A stretch of 64,000 nt of DNA, from the NCBI RefSeq assembly GCF_000327285.1, contig NZ_HE998567.1, forward strand, positions 822,290 to 886,289, read 5' to 3'. The notes under the pieces were generated by a model. The model was not told where the DNA came from, did not search any database, and saw nothing but the letters and a program-made list of their open reading frames with translations. The position numbers and the translations under genes were made by a program. This document shows positions 7,043-14,922 of this stretch, in pieces (the first letter of the stretch is position 1; every line of letters begins with the position of its first letter). Source of the stretch: Holdemania massiliensis AP2 (lineage in GTDB: Bacteria; Bacillota_I; Bacilli_A; Erysipelotrichales; Erysipelotrichaceae).

Positions 7043-8955
7043 GCGTTGTCCTCCATATACTGCAGACTGATTTTACTGTTGAGTTCACCAAAGAAGCCAA
7101 TCCGCTTGCCGCGCAGGGACGACGGCAGCTGACTGGAAAGCATGCTGTCAAATTCAACCTGACCGTTTTCATCCAGCACCACGACGCGGGCTATGCCGTC
7201 GATCTTCAATGTATCCAGCGGAGCGGCTCCGATATACCAGTGAATGAGCGGATCGCGCAGCGTCATTTCACGTGCGTCAAGCTCCGGCAGATTCTCACAG
7301 AGGACATAATGATACTGACCGTTTTGAATGGAACCGTCAGCCAGCCAAAGTACACTGGACATCTCGCGGGAATAGTTGCCTGGAATTTCAAGTGCAGGGA
7401 CAGCTTCGTAATCATTGACGATTCTTAACGGATACGGAGCCAAAAGCAGATCATCGTAACCCTTTTCCATCTGCACATTGAAGGTCATCGGCACATTGCC
7501 CAGAGTCCGCTGCTGCAGATATTCATTGTCCATGATCCAGGTTTTGCCAGCCAAGCTTTGCCAGCCGCTGACTTTCCCTGACGGCTTCAGCTTCTGCATG
7601 AAAACCTGACGCTCTTCCTGTTGTGCAGCCGCGCAGCCGGACTGCTGGTAAACGAGGTATAATTCATCTCCCTGCGGCACAAAACCGATTTTTAATGCTT
7701 CTCTTTTAAACACCTGCGTTCCGGCCGGGGCAACGAACAAACCATGATCTTCCTTCAAGCCGGAAGCTTCGGTGCGCCATCCGCCGCCAGCTTCACGAAC
7801 TTCCAGCGTCAGATCGCCGTGTTCAAAAAGCGCCCGCACAACCTGATCTTTATTCCCATACAGGCCGGTAATTTCGACCGGATGTACGACCGTTTTCATG
7901 GTCGCCAACGGTGCCGCCTCAAATTCAGCACCCTGAGCCTTGAGAATCTCAAAGACCAGCTTTTGATTCAGTTGGGAAGCACTGCCTTCCTCGGTACACA
8001 AAACCACCGCGGCGCTCAGCTGACAGTCAGGAATAAGAATGGAATGTGAATTGAAGCCAAAGGTCGAACCCGACTTGCACAGCGCCTGTTTCTTAAAGCC
8101 TTCAAACAACCGCATTGATACACAGTCCCAGCCCAGACCATATCGTTCCGTTGTATTGTCCGCAACGACTAACCCCTGCGGCTGCTGATCACGGTTCATT
8201 TCCGCCAAGCCCTCTGCATCCACCAGTTTTCCCTCACGCAGCGCGTCTAGGAAAAGGCACAGATCCGAAGCCGTGCTGTAAATGCCGCCGGAGCCGATGC
8301 CATTGACATATTCCTGCGGAAAATCCAGATCAAACGGCGATTTGGCCTTGATGATTTTGCCGTCCATGATTTCATGGATCGGAAAATCCGTATGTTCCAT
8401 ACCTAACGGTTCCAGAATTCTTTCATAAATAAAGGAGGAATAGCTCTGACCGCTGACGACTTCGATTAAAAGTTCGGCCAGCGAAAATCCGTCGTTGCAG
8501 TAAACGCTGAACTTGCCCGGCTGATCTTTCAGCTTGCTTACGGCGGCGTATTCGATTTCTTCCTTGAGATGATTGCGGTTGCGGGCGTTGGCATATTTGC
8601 CTTTGAAGCAGTTGCCCGGCAGGCCGCTGCTGTGGTTCAGCAGCATCCGCACGGTAATATTTTTATACCGTGCATCCGGCATTTTGAACATCGGCAATTT
8701 TTTATAAACCGGCTCATCGAGCGTCAGTTTGCCTTCCTGCACCAGCATCATCACGGCTGTTGTGGTCAGCATCTTGCTGATGGAGCCGATTGAAAACATC
8801 GTTTTCCCCGTAATCTTAGCGCCTTTTGACGCGGTTTTACCGCTGCGGTAATGATAGATTTCTAAGCCCTGCTGATGCACGGCAACATCCATTGCGCGGA
8901 CAGAATGTTCGGTAAAAAAGGCTTCGCACAAAGCGTCCAGCTTTTGATTTTCCAT
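7039..8955 (-). CDS. Beta-lactamase-family serine hydrolase
   Basis: 638 residues. Residues 1-350 form a class C beta-lactamase/DD-peptidase fold with nucleophile motif SISK (S58-K61), YCN (152-154) as the second motif and a KSG as the third. The remaining 280 residues are a beta-rich C-terminal region of the sort found in EstB/PBP4*-type esterases. There is no signal peptide, so a cytoplasmic esterase, amidase or peptidase is more likely than a beta-lactamase. GGAGGA precedes the ATG. It shares an ATGA overlap with the PHP phosphoesterase gene. The true substrate is unknown. Confidence 0.85.
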   Translation of the reverse strand: MENQKLDALCEAFFTEHSVRAMDVAVHQQGLEIYHYRSGKTASKGAKITGKTMFSIGSISKMLTTTAVMMLVQEGKLTLDEPVYKKLPMFKMPDARYKNITVRMLLNHSSGLPGNCFKGKYANARNRNHLKEEIEYAAVSKLKDQPGKFSVYCNDGFSLAELLIEVVSGQSYSSFIYERILEPLGMEHTDFPIHEIMDGKIIKAKSPFDLDFPQEYVNGIGSGGIYSTASDLCLFLDALREGKLVDAEGLAEMNRDQQPQGLVVADNTTERYGLGWDCVSMRLFEGFKKQALCKSGSTFGFNSHSILIPDCQLSAAVVLCTEEGSASQLNQKLVFEILKAQGAEFEAAPLATMKTVVHPVEITGLYGNKDQVVRALFEHGDLTLEVREAGGGWRTEASGLKEDHGLFVAPAGTQVFKREALKIGFVPQGDELYLVYQQSGCAAAQQEERQVFMQKLKPSGKVSGWQSLAGKTWIMDNEYLQQRTLGNVPMTFNVQMEKGYDDLLLAPYPLRIVNDYEAVPALEIPGNYSREMSSVLWLADGSIQNGQYHYVLCENLPELDAREMTLRDPLIHWYIGAAPLDTLKIDGIARVVVLDENGQVEFDSMLSSQLPSSLRGKRIGFFGELNSKISLQYMEDNA

Positions 8956-9032
8956 TGAGTTCCTCCTCTTTTTCTATTTTCAGTATTCCTCAGCATCAAG
9001 CTGGAAATACATTGAAGTCCAAAGACCTATTT

Positions 9033-9061
9033 ATTATACTTGGTTTACGCTTAAATCACAA
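9033..9061 (-). promoter_or_regulatory. Promoter of the serine hydrolase/PHP operon
   Basis: TTGTGA (9056-9061), 17-base spacer, TATAAT (9033-9038) on the minus strand, about 80 bases upstream of the start codon. A plus-strand TATAAT near 9117 probably serves the divergent HAD gene, with a weak -35. Confidence 0.65.
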
Positions 9062-9143
9062 CCAGCCGAAAGCGTTTCCGCAGGATTTTCGGGATGATTT
9101 TTACCGGAGTTCTTAGTATAATAAAGACCATGAGGTGAACGGT

Positions 9144-9932
9144 ATGAAAGAATTTCAAATGTTTTTCTTTGACGTCGATGGAACGCTTTTGGATAATCGC
9201 AGCCATCGGATTTCCCCGGCAGTCATTGAAGCCCTGCACACGCTGCAGCAGCGTGGCAAAAAGATCGTGATCAGTTCAGGCCGGGATGTCCATACGATCA
9301 TGTCGATGCCGCAGCTGGCCGCGATCCAGTGGGATGGCTATATCTGCCGCAACGGCAGCGTTGTTGCCGACCAACATCAGAATGAGCTGTACCGCTATTT
9401 CTTCGATCTGGAAACGATGCACAGACTCGAAGAAGTATCCCAAAAACTCGGATCCCCCATTCAATACATGGGCCATACAGACTGGCTGAACCTACCACCC
9501 ACCGAGGATTTCAGGGCCGCCTGCGCTTTCTTTCACCGTGATCCCAACGCGATTGAGATACGTCCGACCTTGCCCGACGAGCAGGCCACCATGGCGCTGG
9601 CTTTTGACAAAGCGCAAAGCGATTATACCGAATATCGTCAAATTCCCGGGCTGACTGTGCTGCCGACACCGTTTCACTATGCCGATTTAGTCGCCAAAGG
9701 GATTGACAAAAGCACTGGCATTACATTGCTTTGTCAGCATCTGAACCTTAATCCGCGGGATACCATGGCTTTTGGCGATGGGATCAATGATTTGGAAATG
9801 CTGCAGGCTGCCGGCATTGGCGTGGCCATGGGACAGGGACGGGATGAAATTAAAGCTATCGCTGATTATGTCAGTGACAGCGTGGAAAAGGACGGCATTG
9901 TCAGCGCATTGAAAGCCTTTGGTCAGATTTAA
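9144..9932 (+). CDS. Cof-type HAD-IIB phosphatase
   Basis: 262 residues from the ATG at 9144; a longer frame beginning with GTG at 9135 starts inside the AGGTG ribosome binding site and is unlikely. Motif I is FDVDGTLLD (both catalytic aspartates), motif II lies in 'VISSGR' and motif IV is GDGINDLEML. The large alpha/beta cap between motifs places it in the Cof/YidA group, which dephosphorylates sugar phosphates, flavin precursors or similar small molecules in the cytoplasm. It is followed by its own terminator. Confidence 0.9.
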   Translation: MKEFQMFFFDVDGTLLDNRSHRISPAVIEALHTLQQRGKKIVISSGRDVHTIMSMPQLAAIQWDGYICRNGSVVADQHQNELYRYFFDLETMHRLEEVSQKLGSPIQYMGHTDWLNLPPTEDFRAACAFFHRDPNAIEIRPTLPDEQATMALAFDKAQSDYTEYRQIPGLTVLPTPFHYADLVAKGIDKSTGITLLCQHLNLNPRDTMAFGDGINDLEMLQAAGIGVAMGQGRDEIKAIADYVSDSVEKDGIVSALKAFGQI

Positions 9933-9960
9933 GCGGATCTCACTCCGCTTTTCATTTTTT
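9931..9960 (+). terminator. Terminator after the HAD gene
   Basis: AAGCGGA, six-base loop, TCCGCTT and a T-rich tail, beginning at the stop codon. It insulates the HAD gene from the operon that follows. Confidence 0.8.
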
Positions 9961-9966
9961 CAAAAT

Positions 9967-9998
9967 TTATTTGACTTAGTCAAATAAGTGATTATAAT
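9967..9998 (+). promoter_or_regulatory. Promoter with overlapping MarR-type operator
   Basis: TTGACT (9971-9976), 16-base spacer and TATAAT (9993-9998). The -35 box lies inside a perfect 21-base palindrome, TTATTTGACT-T-AGTCAAATAA (9967-9987). MarR dimers typically bind such 18-22 base dyads and block RNA polymerase, so autorepression of the downstream operon by its first gene product is likely. Confidence 0.85.
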
Positions 9999-10020
9999 GA
10001 AGCGTATCAGGAGGTGTCTT

Positions 10021-10443
10021 ATGCAAGTTTCTTTTTCTTATCTGATCTGCCAGCTGCGCAAGGATTACACGGCCTTTCTGCAGTCGCGGCTGGATGCGTT
10101 TGAATTAACCGTCGGTCTGTTCCCGTATCTGATTTATCTTGAGCATGCCGGTGCCTGTACCCCCTCCGCAATGGCAAAGCAGCTGCGCCAGGATAACGGC
10201 CACATCACCCGCTGTCTGGACAAGCTGGAAAAACTGGACTGTCTGAAGCGTTGCCGCAGCGAACAGGATGGCCGCGCATTTGTCGTATCGCTGACGGAAA
10301 AGGGCCGGCAGATCTGTCAGGAAATCACGGCGGCCAACCGGCAATGGGAGCAGCGGGCGCTCGAAAACCTTTCAGAGGATCAGAAAAATCAGCTGAATCA
10401 GCTTTTAACTCAGGTGGTTCAGGATCTGAGGCCAGCCCGATGA
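10021..10443 (+). CDS. bilQ: MarR-family regulator of the bilirubin-reductase-type operon (BilQ-like)
   Basis: 140 residues from the ATG at 10021, which has AGGAGGTG 5 bases upstream. The winged helix is visible from 'CTPSAMAKQLRQDNGHITRCLDKLEK' (in pieces) to the wing 'CRSEQDGRAFVVSLTEKGR', the most conserved MarR segment. It is first in an operon with the reductase and flavodoxin genes (four-base ATGA overlaps throughout) and sits directly behind a palindromic operator. By position and family it corresponds to bilQ, described next to bilR and bilS in gut Firmicutes. The inducer is presumably bilirubin or a related tetrapyrrole; that is inference. Confidence 0.8.
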   Translation: MQVSFSYLICQLRKDYTAFLQSRLDAFELTVGLFPYLIYLEHAGACTPSAMAKQLRQDNGHITRCLDKLEKLDCLKRCRSEQDGRAFVVSLTEKGRQICQEITAANRQWEQRALENLSEDQKNQLNQLLTQVVQDLRPAR

Positions 10444-11546
10444 AGCACGCCTGCTTAGACCCGATTGTTATCGGCGGCTGTGAGTTCAAAAACCGGATCT
10501 TTTTCGCACCGACAACGTTGGGCTTAAAAGCGGAGGAAAAAACGCTTAAGCTGAAAGCGATTGCGACGGGTCAGACGGCGCTGATCATCCTGCCGGACAT
10601 TCCCGTCCTAGGTGCCGGCAGCCTGCAGAATCATCGGACATTTGCGGCTTATCAGCAGCTCATCCAGCAGCTGCACGCGGAAGGCTGCAAGGTTTCTGCC
10701 CAGCTGCATCTGTCGGATACCAATTTTAAAGTGATGCTGAAATCGGTGCCGGCGTTATTCACCCATAAGCTCAGCGCGGATCAGCTGCGCCAGAAAGTCA
10801 ACGATTCTGCCGCTGTCACAGTCAACGAAATGTCGTTATCCCGAATCCAGGAAATCATTACTGCTTTTGGCCGCAGTGCCCAGCTGGCCCAAAAAGCCGG
10901 GTTCGACATGGTGCAGATTCATGGTGATCGGCTAGTCGGCAGCTTTAGTTCCTCGCTCATCAACCAGCGCAAGGATGACTACGGCGGCAGTTTAACGCAT
11001 CGAATGCGGTTTGCCCTGGAAGTCATCCGTGAAGTTCGGCAGCACTGCACGCTGCCCATCGATTATAAATTGGCCGTTCGCCAGACCGATCCGGATTACG
11101 GCAAAGCCGGCGTTTGGGAGCAGGATTTAGATCCTGTGGTCAGCTGGCTGGATCAGGCTGGCGTTGACTGCTTCCACGTTACCTTAGCCAATCATGGCGC
11201 TCTGACTGATACAATTCCGCCGGCCAATCATCCAGTTTTCTCTGGGGAAGGCTGTTTTCACAAATTTGCGGAGCAGGTCAAAGCTCTGACAGCCAAACCG
11301 GTAATTGGTGTCGGCAGTCTGCGCCATCCGGATATGATTGATCAGGCGATTGAAAGCGGACGCATCGACGCGGCTGCCATGAGCCGGCAGCTGATCGCGG
11401 ATTCTAACTGGGTTATTAAACTCATGGAAGATCATCCGGAGCAGATCCAATATTGTATCGGATGCAATCAGAAATGTCTGCAGGGTTTGATGAATCATCA
11501 GGGAATTCATTGTATCTATGAACAGAAAGGAAGTAAAATGGAATGA
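10440..11546 (+). CDS. bilR: Bilirubin reductase BilR (Old Yellow Enzyme family)
   Basis: 368 residues from the ATG at 10440, which overlaps the stop of the MarR gene. The TIM-barrel FMN fold is shown by 'IGGCEFKNRIFFAPTT', 'VSAQLHLSD', 'FDMVQIHGD' and 'SSLINQRKDDYGGS'. Ordinary members have an HGAHGYL-like loop; here it is HGDR (161-164), the active-site signature reported for bilirubin reductase. The C-terminus has CIGCNQKC plus a later cysteine, the four-cysteine iron-sulfur site of the 2,4-dienoyl-CoA reductase group, but the FAD/NADPH domain of that group is missing. Electrons probably come from the adjacent flavodoxin. Predicted role: stepwise reduction of bilirubin bridges to urobilinogen in the gut. 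The identification rests on motif plus neighbourhood. Confidence 0.82.
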   Translation: MKHACLDPIVIGGCEFKNRIFFAPTTLGLKAEEKTLKLKAIATGQTALIILPDIPVLGAGSLQNHRTFAAYQQLIQQLHAEGCKVSAQLHLSDTNFKVMLKSVPALFTHKLSADQLRQKVNDSAAVTVNEMSLSRIQEIITAFGRSAQLAQKAGFDMVQIHGDRLVGSFSSSLINQRKDDYGGSLTHRMRFALEVIREVRQHCTLPIDYKLAVRQTDPDYGKAGVWEQDLDPVVSWLDQAGVDCFHVTLANHGALTDTIPPANHPVFSGEGCFHKFAEQVKALTAKPVIGVGSLRHPDMIDQAIESGRIDAAAMSRQLIADSNWVIKLMEDHPEQIQYCIGCNQKCLQGLMNHQGIHCIYEQKGSKME

Positions 11547-12055
11547 AAATCTCGATTGTCTATCAAAGTTTGACCGGAAATACCCGTCAGCTGGCAGAAG
11601 CTGTCCAAGCCGTTCTGCCAAGTGAAATGCTTTTCTACATCGGAACCCCGGACACTGAAGCGCTAAAAGCAGATTTGATTTTTGCCGGATCCTGGACTGA
11701 CAAAGGGCTCTTTTCCCAACCGATGCTTGATTTTCTGGCACAATGCCACAACAAGTCTCTGGCCTTGTTTGCGACCTGCGGTTTTGGCCAGGCAGAAGAA
11801 TACTATCAAGCGATTCTGCAGCGAACAGCCGCTAAAATTCCTGCTGACAATTTGATTTTGGCCAGCTTTGCCTGCCAGGGACGTATGCATGAGTCCGTCA
11901 AACAGCGCTATCAAACGATGCAGGCCAAGGAGCCGGATAACCCACGCTGGACTTCCTTGCTGGAAAACTATGACAGCGCTTTATCCCACCCTGACAATAC
12001 CGATTTACAGCGCTGCCAACAGTTTGCCCGCGATGTTTTGACAAAAATAAAATAG
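11543..12055 (+). CDS. bilS: Flavodoxin-like electron carrier (BilS-like)
   Basis: 170 residues, overlapping the stop of bilR by four bases. The N-terminus KISIVYQSLTGNTRQLAE contains the flavodoxin phosphate-binding loop (S-x-T-G-N-T), and 'FAGSWTDKG' and 'LFATCGFG' match the loops that hold the isoalloxazine ring. It probably supplies electrons through FMN to the reductase, which lacks its own NAD(P)H domain. A flavodoxin next to the MarR and OYE genes is the reported bilQRS arrangement. A terminator follows. Confidence 0.82.
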   Translation: MKISIVYQSLTGNTRQLAEAVQAVLPSEMLFYIGTPDTEALKADLIFAGSWTDKGLFSQPMLDFLAQCHNKSLALFATCGFGQAEEYYQAILQRTAAKIPADNLILASFACQGRMHESVKQRYQTMQAKEPDNPRWTSLLENYDSALSHPDNTDLQRCQQFARDVLTKIK

Positions 12056-12093
12056 AGGAAAAATCTCTCACTGACACGATGTTTGAGAGAACC

Positions 12094-12132
12094 AAAAAAT
12101 CAGCAGAAAACAAATTTCCGCTGATTTTTTAT
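12094..12132. terminator. Bidirectional terminator
   Basis: AAAAAATCAGC, a 15-base loop and GCTGATTTTTT. The A/T-flanked stem can act on both strands, ending the bil operon from the left and the methyltransferase gene from the right. Confidence 0.8.
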
Positions 12133-12182
12133 TGATTTTATGAACGAAGATTATGCGCTTGCTTCGCACTTACACTATTTGC

Positions 12183-12833
12183 TTATTTTCTGCATAAACA
12201 ATGCAGCACAGTTCCATCTTCCGGTTTATATATTTCGCCTTTTTCACACAACAAGACAGTATATCCGGTATCTTCTGCAAATCGGATTAATTCATTTGAA
12301 TCGAAGGTTTCCCAATATATTTTTGCATCAGCATACGGATAAAATCGTCGGCCTTTCATATATTCTTTATAGTTATCCATTTCAAACCCGTAATCATGAC
12401 CTGAAAAGCTCAATAAACCATCTGTTGTTAAAACGCGTTTACACTCTGATAACAATTCATGTTTATATTCATTGCCATATAACAAGCCAAACGTTTGCGC
12501 CCAGATAATAACGGCATCAAACGAATTATTTTCAAAAGGCAGTTTATGCCCGTCATACCATTTAAACGTAATATCATAACCTTTTTCAGACGATAACGCT
12601 GTGACTCGAGTGATGACTTCATGAGAAATATCAATCCCTGTAACCACAAACCCCATATCAGACAAGACAAAAGCCTCTCTTCCCAAGCCGCATCCCACGT
12701 CCAAGATTTTTGATTTTTCGGGGAAAAGCTTTGCAACTGTTAGCTCCCATTTTTTCAAATGCGAACTTTCCAAGTGCTCCATTTCATTAACATTTTCCTT
12801 TGTTTCATACCATTCGGTAACAATACTGCGCAT
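12183..12833 (-). CDS. Class I SAM-dependent methyltransferase
   Basis: 216 residues with motif I ILDVGCGLGREA (near residue 43), the acidic end of strand 2 in 'VTGIDIS' and motif IV-like 'FDAVIIWAQTFGLL'. This is a Methyltransf_11/25-type small-molecule or natural-product methylase; the substrate cannot be assigned. TAGGAGG lies upstream of the ATG. The gene is noticeably more A/T-rich than its neighbours and stands alone between terminator and intergenic DNA, hinting at separate acquisition. Residue 1 begins MRSIVTEWYETKENVNEMEH. Confidence 0.85.
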   Translation of the reverse strand: MRSIVTEWYETKENVNEMEHLESSHLKKWELTVAKLFPEKSKILDVGCGLGREAFVLSDMGFVVTGIDISHEVITRVTALSSEKGYDITFKWYDGHKLPFENNSFDAVIIWAQTFGLLYGNEYKHELLSECKRVLTTDGLLSFSGHDYGFEMDNYKEYMKGRRFYPYADAKIYWETFDSNELIRFAEDTGYTVLLCEKGEIYKPEDGTVLHCLCRK

Positions 12834-13067
12834 TAGGACGTGCCTCCTATGACATAAAATAGCATCAACGCTGATAACGGAGAAATTACACCGTATATCC
12901 CATTATCGTATAACTTAATCCTATAGGCATCCTGTAGGCTCCCATTGAAGAAATTCACTGAGAATAGGGACTGCTTCATAACAAACCATTTTGTGGAAGA
13001 GGATCCCTTCTTTCAAAAGGGCCTGACCGAGAAACTGTCTTCAGTCCCACGTCTTTCCTGCGTCAGT

Positions 13068-13952
13068 CTACTCTGCTCTGTGATTCGCTCGTACAAACGG
13101 CTCGTCGATATGTTCATCTACCAACAGCCCGTATTTTTGAGGTCTTCTGTAGGCATTGCCGTGGACTTCGCTGCGGCGATATTCCCGCAGCTGTTTTAAA
13201 TCTAATTCCGCGAGATAGATCCCCTCTTTTTCATCCGCCTGTAAAATACAGGTATCTCTTGACCCTTCCAAACCTGGCAAATACGCAACACCGTCGAAGA
13301 CCGTTGAATTTCCATTGCAGTCAGGCACCGTATCCGGATAGTTGCAGGTTGCCACGCAAAGCATATTTTCGTAAGCTCTGGCGCGAAGCTGCGACAGCCG
13401 ATTGATCTCCATCGGACAAGCGTTGGGCGTAAGAATGACCTCTGCGCCTTTGAGCATCAGAATCCGGGCACTTTCAGGAAATTCACGGTCAAAGCAGATC
13501 ATGGCGCCAACCTTTACTTTTCCGCAGGCTGTATCCAATTCCTCCACATAAAAATCTTCCCCGCGGGTTAAATGACTTTCGACATCAAAATCACACGTAT
13601 GAAATTTGGCGAAGGTCAATATCCGATGTCCTAAACGGTCAAATAAAATCAGCGTATTGCGCGGGCCAGTTGCGTAAGTTTCCAGCAGTGTGATGCCGAT
13701 GGCCATTTCTAATTCCTGGGCAAGTTTTCCAAACTGACAGATAAAATCACTATCAGTCGGAATGGCTTCCGCCATCCATTCAGAACCAGGACGGTCATAT
13801 ATCGCATAGCCATTGCTCCACATCTCCGGAAACAAAGCAAGATCAGCACCCATTTTTTTCGCTTTCCTGCAGGCATCCAGACCTTTTTCAAGATTTCCCT
13901 GCAGACTGCCTGTCGGAGTAAGCTGCAGCAAAGCTATTTTTAACTTATCCAT
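13068..13952 (-). CDS. Carbon-nitrogen hydrolase (nitrilase superfamily)
   Basis: 294 residues from the ATG at 13952, preceded by GGAGGA; a longer frame upstream lacks a binding site. The catalytic triad is complete: E43 (FPEMW), K116 (FAKFHTC) and C153 (MICFDREFPE). These enzymes hydrolyse amides or nitriles through a cysteine thioester; the overall pattern is closest to amidases of the omega-amidase/N-carbamoyl-putrescine type. The protein is cytoplasmic with no signal peptide. It lies downstream of the DUF6176-like and Nudix genes on the same strand and may be co-transcribed with them. Confidence 0.87.
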   Translation of the reverse strand: MDKLKIALLQLTPTGSLQGNLEKGLDACRKAKKMGADLALFPEMWSNGYAIYDRPGSEWMAEAIPTDSDFICQFGKLAQELEMAIGITLLETYATGPRNTLILFDRLGHRILTFAKFHTCDFDVESHLTRGEDFYVEELDTACGKVKVGAMICFDREFPESARILMLKGAEVILTPNACPMEINRLSQLRARAYENMLCVATCNYPDTVPDCNGNSTVFDGVAYLPGLEGSRDTCILQADEKEGIYLAELDLKQLREYRRSEVHGNAYRRPQKYGLLVDEHIDEPFVRANHRAE

Positions 13953-13978
13953 TTTAAGTCCTCCAATTCGAAAGTTTT

Positions 13979-14359
13979 TCAACGGTGAATGATAGAACTG
14001 TCCTGTTCCCCGATGGCCGCCAGCAGTGCCTGCTGAACCCGTGTATCGGCAAAACAGTTGACCGAAAGCAGCTCGACAGGAGAAACCGCAGGATCAATGC
14101 ACTCCCGCCAGTATTTCAAGTGGACCTGATCAATCGGATGCTCTGATACCAAGACATCCTGACCCGCACCCTGCAGATCAACCCAGGTCAGAGTCATGCC
14201 AGTTTCCCCTTCTTCTATAAAAATAGCTTCCAGCGCCATTTTTTCATCCGCCAATGTTGCCTGCACTTCAGCATGACGTTGATTCAGTACTTCCATCCAT
14301 TCACGGGCTAGCGTTTCTTTTCCCGGCCGCACCACGTAGCGGGTCATTGTCAGCTTCAT
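13979..14359 (-). CDS. DUF6176-like small protein
   Basis: 126 residues from the ATG at 14359, which overlaps the stop of the Nudix gene (ATGA); the longer frame that starts upstream lies inside the Nudix gene. The opening 'MTRYVVRPGKETLAREWMEVLNQRH' (in pieces), with a basic GK and a W/H pair followed by 'MALEAIFIEE', resembles the DUF6176 dimeric ferredoxin-like alpha-beta-barrel family. There is no recognisable catalytic motif. Tight coupling to the Nudix gene suggests a joint function, still unknown. Confidence 0.6.
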   Translation of the reverse strand: MKLTMTRYVVRPGKETLAREWMEVLNQRHAEVQATLADEKMALEAIFIEEGETGMTLTWVDLQGAGQDVLVSEHPIDQVHLKYWRECIDPAVSPVELLSVNCFADTRVQQALLAAIGEQDSSIIHR

Positions 14360-14877
14360 CCTTTCAGAATCTCCTGAATCAGCGGCGGCACCCAAACTGA
14401 AAAATCGGCGAACTTTCCGGCCATCATCCAGGCTTCAAAATCTTCCAGCGCAAGCCAGCGTGCTTCTGTCACTTCTTCGTTCTGCAGTATTAGCTCTGAG
14501 GTATCTATATCCATGCGAATATGAAAGACGGCGATTTTCTGATGGGAACGAAATACATTTCCTAACCATTCGCAGTTTGAAGGAGCAACGGAAATTCCCA
14601 ATTCTTCTTTGAGTTCACGCTGGATGGCAGCGAAACAGGATTCCCGAAAACGCACCATGCTGCCCGGATACTCCCATTTTCCGCCCTGACTTTTTTGGTT
14701 TGCCCGGCGTGAAACGAGGATCTGATGATCATGATTTTCAATAAAAGCGATGGCGCCTAAAAGCAAAACTGATTCCGGGACTGAATGATTCCGCAGCACC
14801 GGATAAGAAAGCCGTCGGCCTTGACTATCGCAGGCTGCCAGCGGCTCAGCTTCTTGTTTCAGATCTGTCTTCTGCAT
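14356..14877 (-). CDS. NUDIX hydrolase (MutT/CTP-pyrophosphohydrolase-like)
   Basis: 173 residues from the ATG at 14877 (AAAGGGTGG upstream). The Nudix helix is clear in 'ESCFAAIQRELKEELGI', giving the metal-binding REx2EE residues. The first glycine of G-x5-E is one position out of register (GSMVRFRE), so that position is serine in the canonical spacing. The strand 'ILVSRRANQKSQGGKWEYPG' fits MutT-type enzymes that cleave (oxidised) nucleoside triphosphates. It is coupled to the DUF6176-like gene. Confidence 0.82.
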   Translation of the reverse strand: MQKTDLKQEAEPLAACDSQGRRLSYPVLRNHSVPESVLLLGAIAFIENHDHQILVSRRANQKSQGGKWEYPGSMVRFRESCFAAIQRELKEELGISVAPSNCEWLGNVFRSHQKIAVFHIRMDIDTSELILQNEEVTEARWLALEDFEAWMMAGKFADFSVWVPPLIQEILKG

Positions 14878-14922
14878 CTTCCTTCCACCCTTTCCGGCAT
14901 TCCGCCCAAACAAATTGCGCGA

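Noticed and set aside
7039-8955. True beta-lactamase (antibiotic resistance) call for the serine hydrolase
   Set aside because: It has no signal peptide, a large extra C-terminal domain and esterase-like context; the SxxK fold alone does not indicate resistance.
9135-9143. GTG start for the HAD gene
   Set aside because: The GTG is part of the AGGTG ribosome binding site that serves the ATG at 9144.
10251-10439. Upstream extension of the bilR frame
   Set aside because: This part overlaps the MarR gene in another frame; the conserved reductase sequence begins at the ATG at 10440.
12945-13199. Plus-strand open frame between the methyltransferase and the nitrilase
   Set aside because: It overlaps the 3' end of the nitrilase gene in antisense, lacks a ribosome site and has no motif.
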